In this document: piece after piece, positions 1-5,501 of the stretch
How positions within the stretch are numbered: the stretch's first letter is position 1
Layout of the letters: every line of letters starts with the position of its first letter
DNA from: Victivallales bacterium
GTDB lineage: Bacteria; Verrucomicrobiota; Lentisphaeria; Victivallales; Victivallaceae
NCBI GenBank assembly: GCA_019038735.1
Contig: JAHOYW010000325.1
Location: 1 to 5,501 of the forward strand
Reading direction: 5' to 3'
Length of the DNA: 5,501 nt
Notes under the pieces: generated by a model
What the model saw: the letters and a program-made list of their open reading frames with translations, nothing else
What the model was told of the DNA's origin: nothing
The model's database searches: none
Program-made: the position numbers and the translations under genes

Positions 1-216
1 TACATCGGCTCTGTTGACGTATTATACAGCTTTGCCGGTATGGTTTCAGATTCACGTAAACTCTTGTCGTACGGTTCACGTTTTGAAATGTTCCGCCGTG
101 TACTGGCAGATGTTTTGGGAGAAATGGCTGAGATGGAACAGGCTCCGCTTGAATTATTGATACAATTAGCAATTGAAATGTCCTATGCCGGACCAAAGAA
201 ATTTTTCAATCTCTAG
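1..216 (+). CDS. uxaC: Uronate isomerase (glucuronate/galacturonate isomerase), C-terminal 71 residues
   Basis: This is the 3' end of a gene that begins left of the window; the frame is open from base 1 to the TAG at 214-216. The visible 71 residues contain GMVSDSRKLLSY (fragment residues 13-24) followed by FRRVL (31-35), which matches the conserved C-terminal GMxxDSRxxLSY...FRR block of UxaC, and the protein ends in KKFFNL where the family has a similar aromatic tail. UxaC interconverts D-glucuronate and D-fructuronate, or D-galacturonate and D-tagaturonate, the first cytoplasmic step in using hexuronates from pectin or glucuronans. The usual RH(E/D)YFRR is here SRFEMFRR, so this copy belongs to a divergent branch. 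The stop codon overlaps the ribosome binding site of proA, 10 nt before its ATG, so the two genes are probably co-transcribed. The N-terminal metal-binding residues lie outside the window and cannot be checked. Confidence 0.85.
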   Translation, partial: YIGSVDVLYSFAGMVSDSRKLLSYGSRFEMFRRVLADVLGEMAEMEQAPLELLIQLAIEMSYAGPKKFFNL

Positions 217-220
217 GGAG
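215..220 (+). promoter_or_regulatory. Ribosome binding site that fixes the proA start
   Basis: AGGGAG lies 6 nt before the ATG at 227 and overlaps the uxaC stop codon. The earlier in-frame ATG at 173 lies inside uxaC and has no comparable site, so 227 is the start to use. Confidence 0.75.
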
Positions 221-226
221 AAACTT

Positions 227-1504
227 ATGTCTAAAGAAATTACCAGTGAAGAAATTCAGAATATTTTGGAACAAATGGGTGAAAAAGCCTTGACCGCTTC
301 TCGCGCGCTCGCGCTTTTGAGTCCTGATGACAAAAATAAATGCCTACTGCAAATGGCTGACGCGATTGAGGATTCCGCGAAGGAAATCAAAACCGCCAAC
401 AAAAAAGATTTAAAAGCGGGTAAAGCTAAAGGACTTTCAAATGCGATGCTTGACCGTCTTGAATTGACTGACGAACGCATTGAAGCTATGGCTGAAGGTT
501 TGCGAACGGTTGCTTCTCTAGATGATCCGGTTGGCAAAAAGCTTTCTTCCATAGTTCGTCCGAACGGAATCAAAATTGATAAAGTTTCAGTTCCAATCGG
601 GGTTATCGGGATTATTTTTGAATCCCGTCCTAATGTAACTGTTGATGCCGCCGGGCTTTGTTTGAAAGCTGGCAACGCTGTTATTCTCCGCGGCGGTTCG
701 GAGGCTATTAATTCTAATTTGGTTTTGGCGCATTGTCTGAATCGTGCTGGAGTTATTGCCGGATTGCCGGACGGAGCGGTACAGTTGATCCCGGTAGTTG
801 ATCGTCGCGCTGTAGGCGTGATGGTAAAAATGGATCAATATATTGACTTGATTATTCCACGCGGTGGCGAAGGGCTGATTCGTGCGGTAGTCGAACAATC
901 AACTATTCCAGTAATTAAACATTACAAAGGCGTATGTCATCTTTATGTTGATGCTGACGCTGATATTGACATGGCTGTGAAGATTACAGAAAACGGCAAA
1001 TGTCAGCGTCCCGGAGTCTGCAATGCTCTTGAGACATTGCTTGTCAGTGAAGCAATCGCTGATAAATTCATCCCACCCTTTGTAACGAGCATGTGCAAGA
1101 ACAAGGTGGAACTGCGTGGTGATGATGCCTTTTGTAAATTAGTGCCGACCGCGAAATTTGCTAGCGAAGAAGATTTTTATACCGAATATATTGATTTGAT
1201 TTTTTCCGTCAAAATCGTTCCTGACCTGTCGGCGGCAATTGAGCATATCAATCATTACGGTTCACATCACAGCGACGCGATAATTACTGACAATCCAAAA
1301 AATGCGGAGAATTTTCTCCGTGGTGTCGATTCATCAACAGTTTATCATAATGCCTCAACGCGTTTTACCGATGGATTTGAATTCGGAATGGGAGCGGAAA
1401 TCGGTATCAGTACCGATAAACTGCACGCCCGCGGACCAATGGGATTAGTAGAATTAACTAGCTACAAATACATAGTTTACGGAACCGGACAAGTCAGAGA
1501 ATAA
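227..1504 (+). CDS. proA: Gamma-glutamyl phosphate reductase (glutamate-5-semialdehyde dehydrogenase)
   Basis: This cytoplasmic enzyme of 425 residues reduces L-glutamyl 5-phosphate with NADPH to glutamate 5-semialdehyde, the second step of proline synthesis. It is a full-length member of the aldehyde dehydrogenase superfamily (ProA is usually about 415-420 residues). Visible landmarks are FESRPNV (131-137) and LKAGNAVILRGGSEA (146-160) in the nucleotide-binding part, and RPGVCNALETLLV around the catalytic Cys265 (codon 1019-1021). The C-terminal region has the ProA-typical FTDGFEFGMGAEIGIST and RGPMGLVELTSYKY. The ATG at 227 is preferred to the one at 173 because it has a good SD (AGGGAG) and the longer form would add 18 residues and overlap uxaC by 44 bp. 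The partner kinase gene proB is not in the window. The gene is probably translated from the uxaC transcript; a small hairpin follows its stop. No lesion is visible. Confidence 0.97.
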   Translation: MSKEITSEEIQNILEQMGEKALTASRALALLSPDDKNKCLLQMADAIEDSAKEIKTANKKDLKAGKAKGLSNAMLDRLELTDERIEAMAEGLRTVASLDDPVGKKLSSIVRPNGIKIDKVSVPIGVIGIIFESRPNVTVDAAGLCLKAGNAVILRGGSEAINSNLVLAHCLNRAGVIAGLPDGAVQLIPVVDRRAVGVMVKMDQYIDLIIPRGGEGLIRAVVEQSTIPVIKHYKGVCHLYVDADADIDMAVKITENGKCQRPGVCNALETLLVSEAIADKFIPPFVTSMCKNKVELRGDDAFCKLVPTAKFASEEDFYTEYIDLIFSVKIVPDLSAAIEHINHYGSHHSDAIITDNPKNAENFLRGVDSSTVYHNASTRFTDGFEFGMGAEIGISTDKLHARGPMGLVELTSYKYIVYGTGQVRE

Positions 1505-1518
1505 TTGAAATTATAAAG

Positions 1519-1537
1519 AAACCACATTGTGGTTTTT
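1519..1537 (+). terminator. Small hairpin after proA, possible weak terminator
   Basis: AAACCAC (1519-1525) pairs with GTGGTTT (1529-1535) around an ATT loop, and two more T residues follow, giving a run of five T. The stem has 7 bp with only three or four G-C pairs and the U tract is short, so termination is probably partial. It starts 15 nt after the proA stop and ends 29 nt before the next ATG. An exact 13-nt direct repeat (1508-1520 and 1540-1552) brackets it. Confidence 0.5.
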
Positions 1538-1565
1538 AAAAATTATAAAGAATTAAAGGAATATT

Positions 1566-3188
1566 ATGAGTAAACGAACAATTGCGGTTTATATATTTTT
1601 GGCTAGTGTTGCTTTGTTTTTAGCAGGGCTGCAGAATGTGGAGTTTGTCAGGATTAATTGTCGCTTTGGATTATTTGTGCATGAAATGGCAGAGGGAAGC
1701 ATTGGTCCATTTCCATTATTATATGGTGAAGCATATTGTGATTATCCGTCTGTTCATACTTATTTAATGTATCTGGCATCGCTTCTAGGCGGTGTAACGA
1801 TGTTGACTGCAACTTTGCCCAGCGCACTCGCGGCAGGTGGAGTTATGAGTCTGACGTATCTGATCGGCGCACGCATGTCTAATAAATTTGGCTTATTCGC
1901 AGTTATCCTGCTGGCGGCAAGTTACGAGTTCTTAGAAATTGCCCGTGCTCCATCGCCGGATATGTTTGTTGCTTTCGTGACAATATTCTCTTTTTACTTG
2001 ATGTACACGGCTGAACGCGATAAAAAGGCTATACGCTTATTTATTCTGCCCTTATTGTTTGTTTTTGGTTTCGCAATGCGCGGACCAATCGGAGCAGTAA
2101 TCCCTATAGGTGTGGTTTGTGGATATTATCTCTCGCAGCGACGTTGGAAAACTGCTGTTGCAGGCGGTGTTCTGGGCGCATTAGTATTAGCGTGCTGCTT
2201 GATGCTTTTTATAATAATTATTTATAAAGAGGGAGGAAAAGAGTTAGTTAAGTCATTTCAGAATGCGCAAGTCGGCAATCGCATGAGTAGCGGCAAGCCA
2301 GTATGGTTTTACTTCACTAACGCGATGGGATCTTATTCTTTAACTTATCCGCTGTGTTTTTTAGTAGTGGGAACTTACGCCTGGATTAAGAGAAAAAAGT
2401 ATTTTGCCAAAGTCCCCGTGGATAGTTATGCCGCATTGCGTCAAGGTCTTACTGCCTGGTTTTTTGTGATTGTTTTGGGAATGAGTATTCCCGGCACCAA
2501 ACATTTACGTTATGTAGTTTCGGCATTACCGGCGGCGGCCTTGCTGGCGGCATTTATATTTGTAAATCCTGATAAACTAGCGATATTCAAAAAGGTACGT
2601 GCTATTTTTCTAAAAATTTGTACTTTTGTACCGTTTACAGCTTTAGCTATTGTCATAGCTGGAGCCATAGTGCTCAATAGTTTGGATATTAAAATTCCAG
2701 TACCTATGTTTTTACCAGCGATAATGTTTCTAGTTTTAGGCTTTGCCTTAATTGGCGGAACGCGTAAGATAAAAGACGCGGACAGGATAATGTTTGTCGT
2801 AGCTTTGACCGCAATGAGCTTTTTTGTTATAAAAATAATGTTGATTGAACCGCTTGAGACCTATAGTGAATCATCATATAAATTAGTCAAGCAAATAGAA
2901 GATTTACGTCCAGCCGGTACTAAGTTGACTTTTTGCGGGATTGACCGTGATGGCGAGGCTTTAAAGTACCTTGTCAACCTTAAACCACGCAGTAAGTATT
3001 ATGTTCCAAACTTTATTGCCTTAGATAATAATGAAGAATTATTGAATTTTGAGCCTGGAACTCTAGTGATTTTCAAATCCAGTAAAACAAAATTTATCAA
3101 GCCGGAAGTTAAAGAACGGCTTAAAGAAGTAGCCAAAGGCGATCTTGGACATAGAGAATGTACTGTCTATAAATTAGATCCCAAATGA
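1566..3188 (+). CDS. GT-C fold membrane glycosyltransferase (ArnT/PMT, GT39/GT83-like)
   Basis: An inner-membrane protein of 540 residues that probably moves a sugar from a polyprenyl-phosphate carrier to an envelope acceptor; donor and acceptor are unknown. One hydrophobic helix (about 6-22) leads into a first extracytoplasmic loop with RFGLFVHEMAEG (33-44) and YGEAYCDYP (53-61), which aligns with the ArnT pattern R-Y-x(6)-E-M ... Y-x-(E/D)-(K/Y)-P. Further family marks are PSPD (Asp132), MRGP (171-174, the usual KGP), and KHLRYVVSALPA (312-323), which resembles the conserved basic R-Y-x-x-P segment. Many hydrophobic helices run to about residue 427, followed by a soluble C-terminal domain (about 428-540) as in ArnT-like enzymes. 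The acidic pair expected just before R33 (DE-x-R in ArnT) appears as Ile30-Asn31, so the catalytic base is uncertain. The start has AAAGGA 5 nt upstream. It lies alone between proA and asd, with no lipid A or polymer genes beside it to suggest a substrate. Confidence 0.85.
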   Translation: MSKRTIAVYIFLASVALFLAGLQNVEFVRINCRFGLFVHEMAEGSIGPFPLLYGEAYCDYPSVHTYLMYLASLLGGVTMLTATLPSALAAGGVMSLTYLIGARMSNKFGLFAVILLAASYEFLEIARAPSPDMFVAFVTIFSFYLMYTAERDKKAIRLFILPLLFVFGFAMRGPIGAVIPIGVVCGYYLSQRRWKTAVAGGVLGALVLACCLMLFIIIIYKEGGKELVKSFQNAQVGNRMSSGKPVWFYFTNAMGSYSLTYPLCFLVVGTYAWIKRKKYFAKVPVDSYAALRQGLTAWFFVIVLGMSIPGTKHLRYVVSALPAAALLAAFIFVNPDKLAIFKKVRAIFLKICTFVPFTALAIVIAGAIVLNSLDIKIPVPMFLPAIMFLVLGFALIGGTRKIKDADRIMFVVALTAMSFFVIKIMLIEPLETYSESSYKLVKQIEDLRPAGTKLTFCGIDRDGEALKYLVNLKPRSKYYVPNFIALDNNEELLNFEPGTLVIFKSSKTKFIKPEVKERLKEVAKGDLGHRECTVYKLDPK

Positions 3189-3285
3189 TGCAAAGTTTAT
3201 GTAAACATTTGTAAACTTATATTTAATAAGCTTTTTTGAATAAACTTGCTTATATTTTCTTGTTATGACTTGAAAAAATACTTTT
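3189..3285 (+). repeat. AT-rich intergenic segment with inverted and direct TGTAAAC repeats
   Basis: The heptamer TGTAAAC occurs at 3200-3206 and 3210-3216, exactly 10 nt (one helical turn) apart. The first copy also forms the palindrome GTTTA-TG-TAAAC (3195-3206), and AAGTTTA (3193-3199) pairs with TAAACTT (3212-3218). A T run (3232-3237) follows. This may be a regulator site ahead of asd or a poor terminator for the glycosyltransferase gene; the sequence alone does not decide. Confidence 0.35.
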
Positions 3286-3314
3286 TTCTTATACTTTAGG
3301 CAGTTTGATATACT
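3286..3314 (+). promoter_or_regulatory. Putative asd promoter, extended -10 type
   Basis: TATACT at 3309-3314 is preceded by TG one base upstream (TG-A-TATACT), a good extended -10. A weak -35, TTCTTA, lies at 3286-3291 with a 17-nt spacer. Transcription would start near 3321, giving a short leader that contains the strong SD AAGGAGG (3332-3338). A second TATACT at 3290-3295 has a TTGAAA (3270-3275) only 14 nt upstream, which is too close for a normal sigma-70 promoter. Confidence 0.5.
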
Positions 3315-3343
3315 AAAAACGACAAGCCCTTAAGGAGGCAATA

Positions 3344-4348
3344 ATGTCAAAAGAATACAATGTAGCTATAGCCGGCGCAACTGGTGCGGTCGGAATTGAG
3401 ATGATTAAAACTCTGGAACAACGTAATTTTCCAGTGAAAAACCTGCGTCTTCTGGCCTCTGCACGTTCTGTGGGTAAAAAACTCACATATAAAGGCAGCG
3501 AAATAGCGGTCGAAGAATTAACTGAAAATTCATTTAAAGATATTGATATTGCATTATTCAGTGCCGGTGGAGATATTTCTAAAAAATTCCGCAACGCGGT
3601 AGTTGAATCAGGCGCGGTAATGATTGATAACTCCAGTGCTTTCCGCATGGATGATGATGTGCCATTGGTTGTACCTGAAGTCAATCCGGAAGATGTACAG
3701 AAACATAATGGCGTTATCGCAAACCCTAACTGCTCTACAATCATCATGTTGGTAGCAGTAGCTCCTTTGCATCGTGCCAAAGGTCTCAAACGTCTTATTG
3801 CCGCGACTTATCAGGCAACCAGCGGGGCAGGGGCTCAGGGTATGGATGAATTGGATATACAAACTCGTCAAATTCTTGCTAATGAAAATATTGAACCAAA
3901 AGCTTTCGCGCATCGCATTGCTTTCAATCTGATTCCTCATATTGATTCATTTTACGATAATGGTTATACTAAAGAAGAATTAAAAATGCTTTTTGAAAGC
4001 CGTAAAATGCTGCATCTGCCGGAGCTTATGGTTTCCTGCACATGTGTCCGTGTACCGGTAATGCGTGCTCATTCAGAAGCGTTAAACCTGGAATTTGACC
4101 AAGACATCACACCAGATGAAGCTCGTGAAATTCTTGTTAATTCTCCAGGTGTTACAGTAATTGATGATCCTGATAACAATGTTTATCCAATGCCGGTTGA
4201 CGCGACTAATCAAGATAATATTTTGGTAGGACGTATTCGTCAGGATATTTCCCGTAATGACAAACGCGGTCTAGATATTTTTGTAGCAGGCGATCAAGTT
4301 CTGAAAGGCGCGGCTCTTAACGCTGTACAGATAGCGGAATTGCTCTAA
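3344..4348 (+). CDS. asd: Aspartate-semialdehyde dehydrogenase
   Basis: A cytoplasmic enzyme of 334 residues that reduces L-aspartyl 4-phosphate with NADPH to aspartate 4-semialdehyde, the branch point for lysine, diaminopimelate (peptidoglycan), threonine and methionine. The N-terminal Rossmann motif GATGAVG is at 11-17. The catalytic Cys130 sits in NPNCSTI (codon 3731-3733), the substrate-side Gln157 in YQATSGAGAQG, and KEELKM at 210-215 matches the family's phosphate-binding EExKM region. CTCVRVPVMRAHSEALN carries Arg236 and the acid-base His243. The length and the short inserts fit the Gram-positive/archaeal-like bacterial Asd group rather than the longer E. coli type. The start is firm: AAGGAGG lies 5 nt before the ATG, and SKEYNVAIAGATG is a normal N-terminus. 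The gene has its own probable promoter and converges on the radical SAM gene across a REP-like pair that begins a few bases after its stop. Confidence 0.97.
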   Translation: MSKEYNVAIAGATGAVGIEMIKTLEQRNFPVKNLRLLASARSVGKKLTYKGSEIAVEELTENSFKDIDIALFSAGGDISKKFRNAVVESGAVMIDNSSAFRMDDDVPLVVPEVNPEDVQKHNGVIANPNCSTIIMLVAVAPLHRAKGLKRLIAATYQATSGAGAQGMDELDIQTRQILANENIEPKAFAHRIAFNLIPHIDSFYDNGYTKEELKMLFESRKMLHLPELMVSCTCVRVPVMRAHSEALNLEFDQDITPDEAREILVNSPGVTVIDDPDNNVYPMPVDATNQDNILVGRIRQDISRNDKRGLDIFVAGDQVLKGAALNAVQIAELL

Positions 4349-4352
4349 GAAA

Positions 4353-4381
4353 GTAGTCGTGAGAGCAGCCTGCTCCACGAC
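4353..4381 (+). repeat. REP-like unit 1 (GTAG plus hairpin), plus orientation
   Basis: GTAG (4353-4356) is followed by a stem in which GTCGTG (4356-4361) pairs with CACGAC (4376-4381). After bulged A4362, GAGCA (4363-4367) pairs with TGCTC (4371-4375) around the loop GCC. The paired length is 11 bp. Confidence 0.6.
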
Positions 4382-4430
4382 AAATATCCTTGACAGTTAT
4401 AGAATTTCAGAACACGCTTAAAGTATTCCT

Positions 4431-4460
4431 GTCCCGGTTCAAGGCTGAACCTGGGACTAC
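4431..4460 (-). repeat. REP-like unit 2 (GTAG plus hairpin), minus orientation
   Basis: Read on the minus strand, GTAG (4460-4457) is followed by a stem in which GTCCC pairs with GGGAC and, after one bulged A (position 4452), GGTTCA pairs with TGAACC, closed by the loop GCCT. Paired length is 11 bp. The TAG within the GTAG is the stop codon of the radical SAM gene. Confidence 0.6.
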
Positions 4461-5413
4461 TTTACTACAGAAAAGAACTCACCGCGCTTGTTTGTCTCTG
4501 ATTTGATTGTTTTCGCTTCAAGTAAAACAGTCAGGCGTTCTTTGATTTGTTTTTCGGACACTCCGAAAGTTTCGCTCATATCTGAAATAGTTGAGGGGCG
4601 TCGGGTGATTAGATCTATTATTAATTTATCTATTTCAGCGGACTTTAATTGTTTTTGCAGTGCCGGGCTTTTGTATTTGAATGGACCGACTGCCTCTACT
4701 GGAATTACGGGTTCTAAGGCTCGGACGAAACGCATTGTGTTTTCGCCGGATGATGGACTTATCCAGTCAACGCTCCCGGGACGGTCAAGCGTATTTAGCT
4801 GTACTTTATCCGGCATAGCCTGTTTGATTATTTCCGTGAAGCGACTTATTGATTCATCTGAATCATTTTTGCCGGGAACGATAAAGAGTTCGAGCCATAT
4901 TTCGGCTTTTGATTTTTGACAATAGTCAATTAAAGCATTGAGATAAATTGTGAAGTTTAATTCAGGGGATGGGCGGTTGATGATTTTGAATTCGTCCTCA
5001 CTGGATGCGTCAAGCGATGGAATGCACAAATCTATATCAGCTATTTCCGCCAAAAGTTCCGGGTCGCTGAATAAAGTAGCATTAGTCAATAAACAAATTT
5101 TGTATTGTGGATAATTGTTTTTGACGAAACTTATGACACGCCCTATACCTGAATTCAAGGTCGGCTCTCCGGCTCCGGAAAAAGTCAAATAATCAATTTG
5201 AGGATTAGTTGAAAGCAATTTGTCCAATTGTTTGATAACTTCATCACTTGGAATATATTCCCGGCGTTTCAAGGTCAAATCAGTAGTAGCGCCGGACTCA
5301 CAATAGACACAGTTTATCGAACATGTTTTGAATGGTACAAGGTCAACACCCAGCGAGATTCCCAAACGTCTCGAAGCGACTGGACCGAATAAATATTTTT
5401 CGCTATTTTTCAT
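4457..5413 (-). CDS. Radical SAM protein of the COG0731 type, function unknown in bacteria
   Basis: This protein of 318 residues carries the radical SAM cluster motif CSINCVYC (Cys31, Cys35, Cys38; CxxxCxxC), which binds a [4Fe-4S] cluster and cleaves S-adenosylmethionine. SGAGEPTLN (79-87) is the GGEP-like SAM-binding motif. The N-terminal FGPVASRRLGISLGVDLVPFKTC is the hallmark of the bacterial COG0731 group, named after tRNA wyosine synthesis enzymes; bacteria do not make wyosine, so the substrate here is unknown. The last 60 or so residues look like a winged-helix domain (ITRRPSTISDMSETFGVSEKQIKERL). I chose the ATG at 5413 because family homology begins a few residues later. The upstream in-frame ATG at 5452 would add 13 residues (MNIERSTSNKKKK) coded by heptamer repeats and an A-rich run. 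Neither start has a strong SD. The TAG stop is donated by the adjoining REP-like unit. Confidence 0.85.
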   Translation of the reverse strand: MKNSEKYLFGPVASRRLGISLGVDLVPFKTCSINCVYCESGATTDLTLKRREYIPSDEVIKQLDKLLSTNPQIDYLTFSGAGEPTLNSGIGRVISFVKNNYPQYKICLLTNATLFSDPELLAEIADIDLCIPSLDASSEDEFKIINRPSPELNFTIYLNALIDYCQKSKAEIWLELFIVPGKNDSDESISRFTEIIKQAMPDKVQLNTLDRPGSVDWISPSSGENTMRFVRALEPVIPVEAVGPFKYKSPALQKQLKSAEIDKLIIDLITRRPSTISDMSETFGVSEKQIKERLTVLLEAKTIKSETNKRGEFFSVVK

Positions 5414-5423
5414 TTTTTTCTTT

Positions 5424-5501
5424 TTATTCGATGTTGAACGTTCGATGTTCATTTAAATTTTGCCCTTGCCCTAGTTTGTATGCCTGCTGGTAATATTCTA
5501 A
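5424..5501 (-). CDS. Possible C-terminal end of an upstream gene
   Basis: A minus-strand frame is open from the right edge to a TAA at 5426-5424 and reads LEYYQQAYKLGQGQNL followed by NEHRTFNIE. The first part is polar and aromatic, like the helix of a TPR-type repeat, and looks more protein-like than the other frames. The last nine residues are coded by the heptamer repeats. If real, the gene ends 10 nt before the radical SAM start at 5413, which would suit an operon. At 25 codons it could also be chance, and no family can be named. Confidence 0.3.
   Translation of the reverse strand, partial: LEYYQQAYKLGQGQNLNEHRTFNIE
5427..5454. repeat. Degenerate 7-bp tandem repeat (TTCGATG type)
   Basis: Four consecutive 7-nt units can be read: TTCGATG (5427-5433), TTGAACG (5434-5440), TTCGATG (5441-5447) and TTCATTT (5448-5454). 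Units one and three are identical, unit two shares the TT and the final G, and the last is weak. The centre also forms the palindrome GAACGTTC (5436-5443). It overlaps the start region of the radical SAM gene and the possible end of the preceding one. Confidence 0.5.

Larger units (their letters stand above)
4350..4463. repeat. REP-pair (BIME-like) element between convergent genes
   Basis: Two hairpins in inverted orientation occupy the whole asd/radical SAM gap, joined by a 49-nt linker (4382-4430). The outer ends form a perfect 9-bp inverted repeat, AAAGTAGTC (4350-4358) and GACTACTTT (4455-4463). Both units read GTAG then hairpin from their 5' foot, both have a single bulged A in the 5' arm, and both have CA-GCC-TG at the tip, although the stems differ. 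This is the layout of paired REP sequences mobilised by RAYT (TnpA_REP) transposases. No transposase gene is in the window, and whether the unit recurs in the genome is not visible. A bidirectional terminator is the main alternative, but no T tract follows either stem. Confidence 0.6.

Noticed and set aside
173..226. Earlier in-frame proA start at 173
   Set aside because: It lies in uxaC, lacks an SD and adds 18 residues not typical of ProA; the ATG at 227 has AGGGAG at 6 nt.
256..898. Two minus-strand open frames (256-675 and 587-898) opposite proA
   Set aside because: They lie wholly antisense to a full-length proA with all its motifs. Their products are Ser/Ile/Asn-rich with no recognisable family, so they are shadows of proA codon use.
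3226..3253. Hairpin ATAAGC/GCTTAT as a terminator after the glycosyltransferase gene
   Set aside because: Only 6 bp with a 16-nt loop in AT-rich DNA, so it is unlikely to be stable.
3313..3940. Minus-strand open frames at 3313-3789 and 3608-3940
   Set aside because: Antisense to asd, with no motif and no ribosome binding site of their own; the asd reading is certain.
4356..4381. Rho-independent terminator for asd
   Set aside because: The stem is strong, but it is followed by AAATATCC rather than a T tract, and the GTAG foot and inverted partner suit a REP-like element better. Some termination activity remains possible.
4350..4463. CRISPR array or tRNA-like gene in the convergent gap
   Set aside because: There are only two inverted, non-identical hairpins without regular spacers, and no cloverleaf or acceptor CCA can be folded.
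4488..4919. Plus-strand open frame opposite the radical SAM gene
   Set aside because: The minus strand carries the conserved radical SAM protein here, and the plus-strand product is a low-information Ser/Ile-rich sequence.

Overview
The window is ordinary bacterial chromosome of moderate to low GC, densely packed with genes that each have a Shine-Dalgarno-type start. From left to right on the plus strand it holds the 3' end of uxaC (uronate isomerase), proA (gamma-glutamyl phosphate reductase), a multi-pass GT-C glycosyltransferase of the ArnT/PMT kind, and asd (aspartate-semialdehyde dehydrogenase). A COG0731-type radical SAM gene lies on the minus strand and converges on asd. A short open frame enters from the right edge on the minus strand and may be the tail of a further gene.

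uxaC and proA are almost certainly co-transcribed: the uxaC stop codon overlaps the proA ribosome binding site. A small hairpin after proA separates it weakly from the glycosyltransferase gene. asd has its own leader of 155 bp, with an AT-rich inverted repeat and a good extended -10 promoter. Both proA and asd reduce an acyl phosphate made from an acidic amino acid (glutamyl phosphate for proline, aspartyl phosphate for lysine, threonine and methionine). They flank a membrane enzyme that uses a polyprenyl-phosphate-linked sugar, so the region mixes housekeeping biosynthesis with envelope glycosylation.

The most interesting part is non-coding. The whole gap between the convergent asd and radical SAM genes is filled by two imperfect hairpins in inverted orientation. 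Each has the tetranucleotide GTAG at its 5' foot, each has a single bulged A in its 5' arm, and both have the same loop region (CA-GCC-TG), while the stem arms differ with compensating changes. This is the architecture of REP elements paired into a BIME, the substrate of RAYT/TnpA_REP transposases. The GTAG of the second unit supplies the TAG stop codon of the radical SAM gene. A second repeat type, degenerate 7-bp units around TTCGATG, lies at the start of the radical SAM gene and affects the choice of its start codon.

Taxonomy cannot be fixed from the sequence. A GT-C enzyme of this kind, a uronate isomerase, REP-like pairs and heptamer repeats suggest a diderm environmental or gut bacterium, possibly of the PVC group (Lentisphaerota/Kiritimatiellota-like). 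That is inference only.
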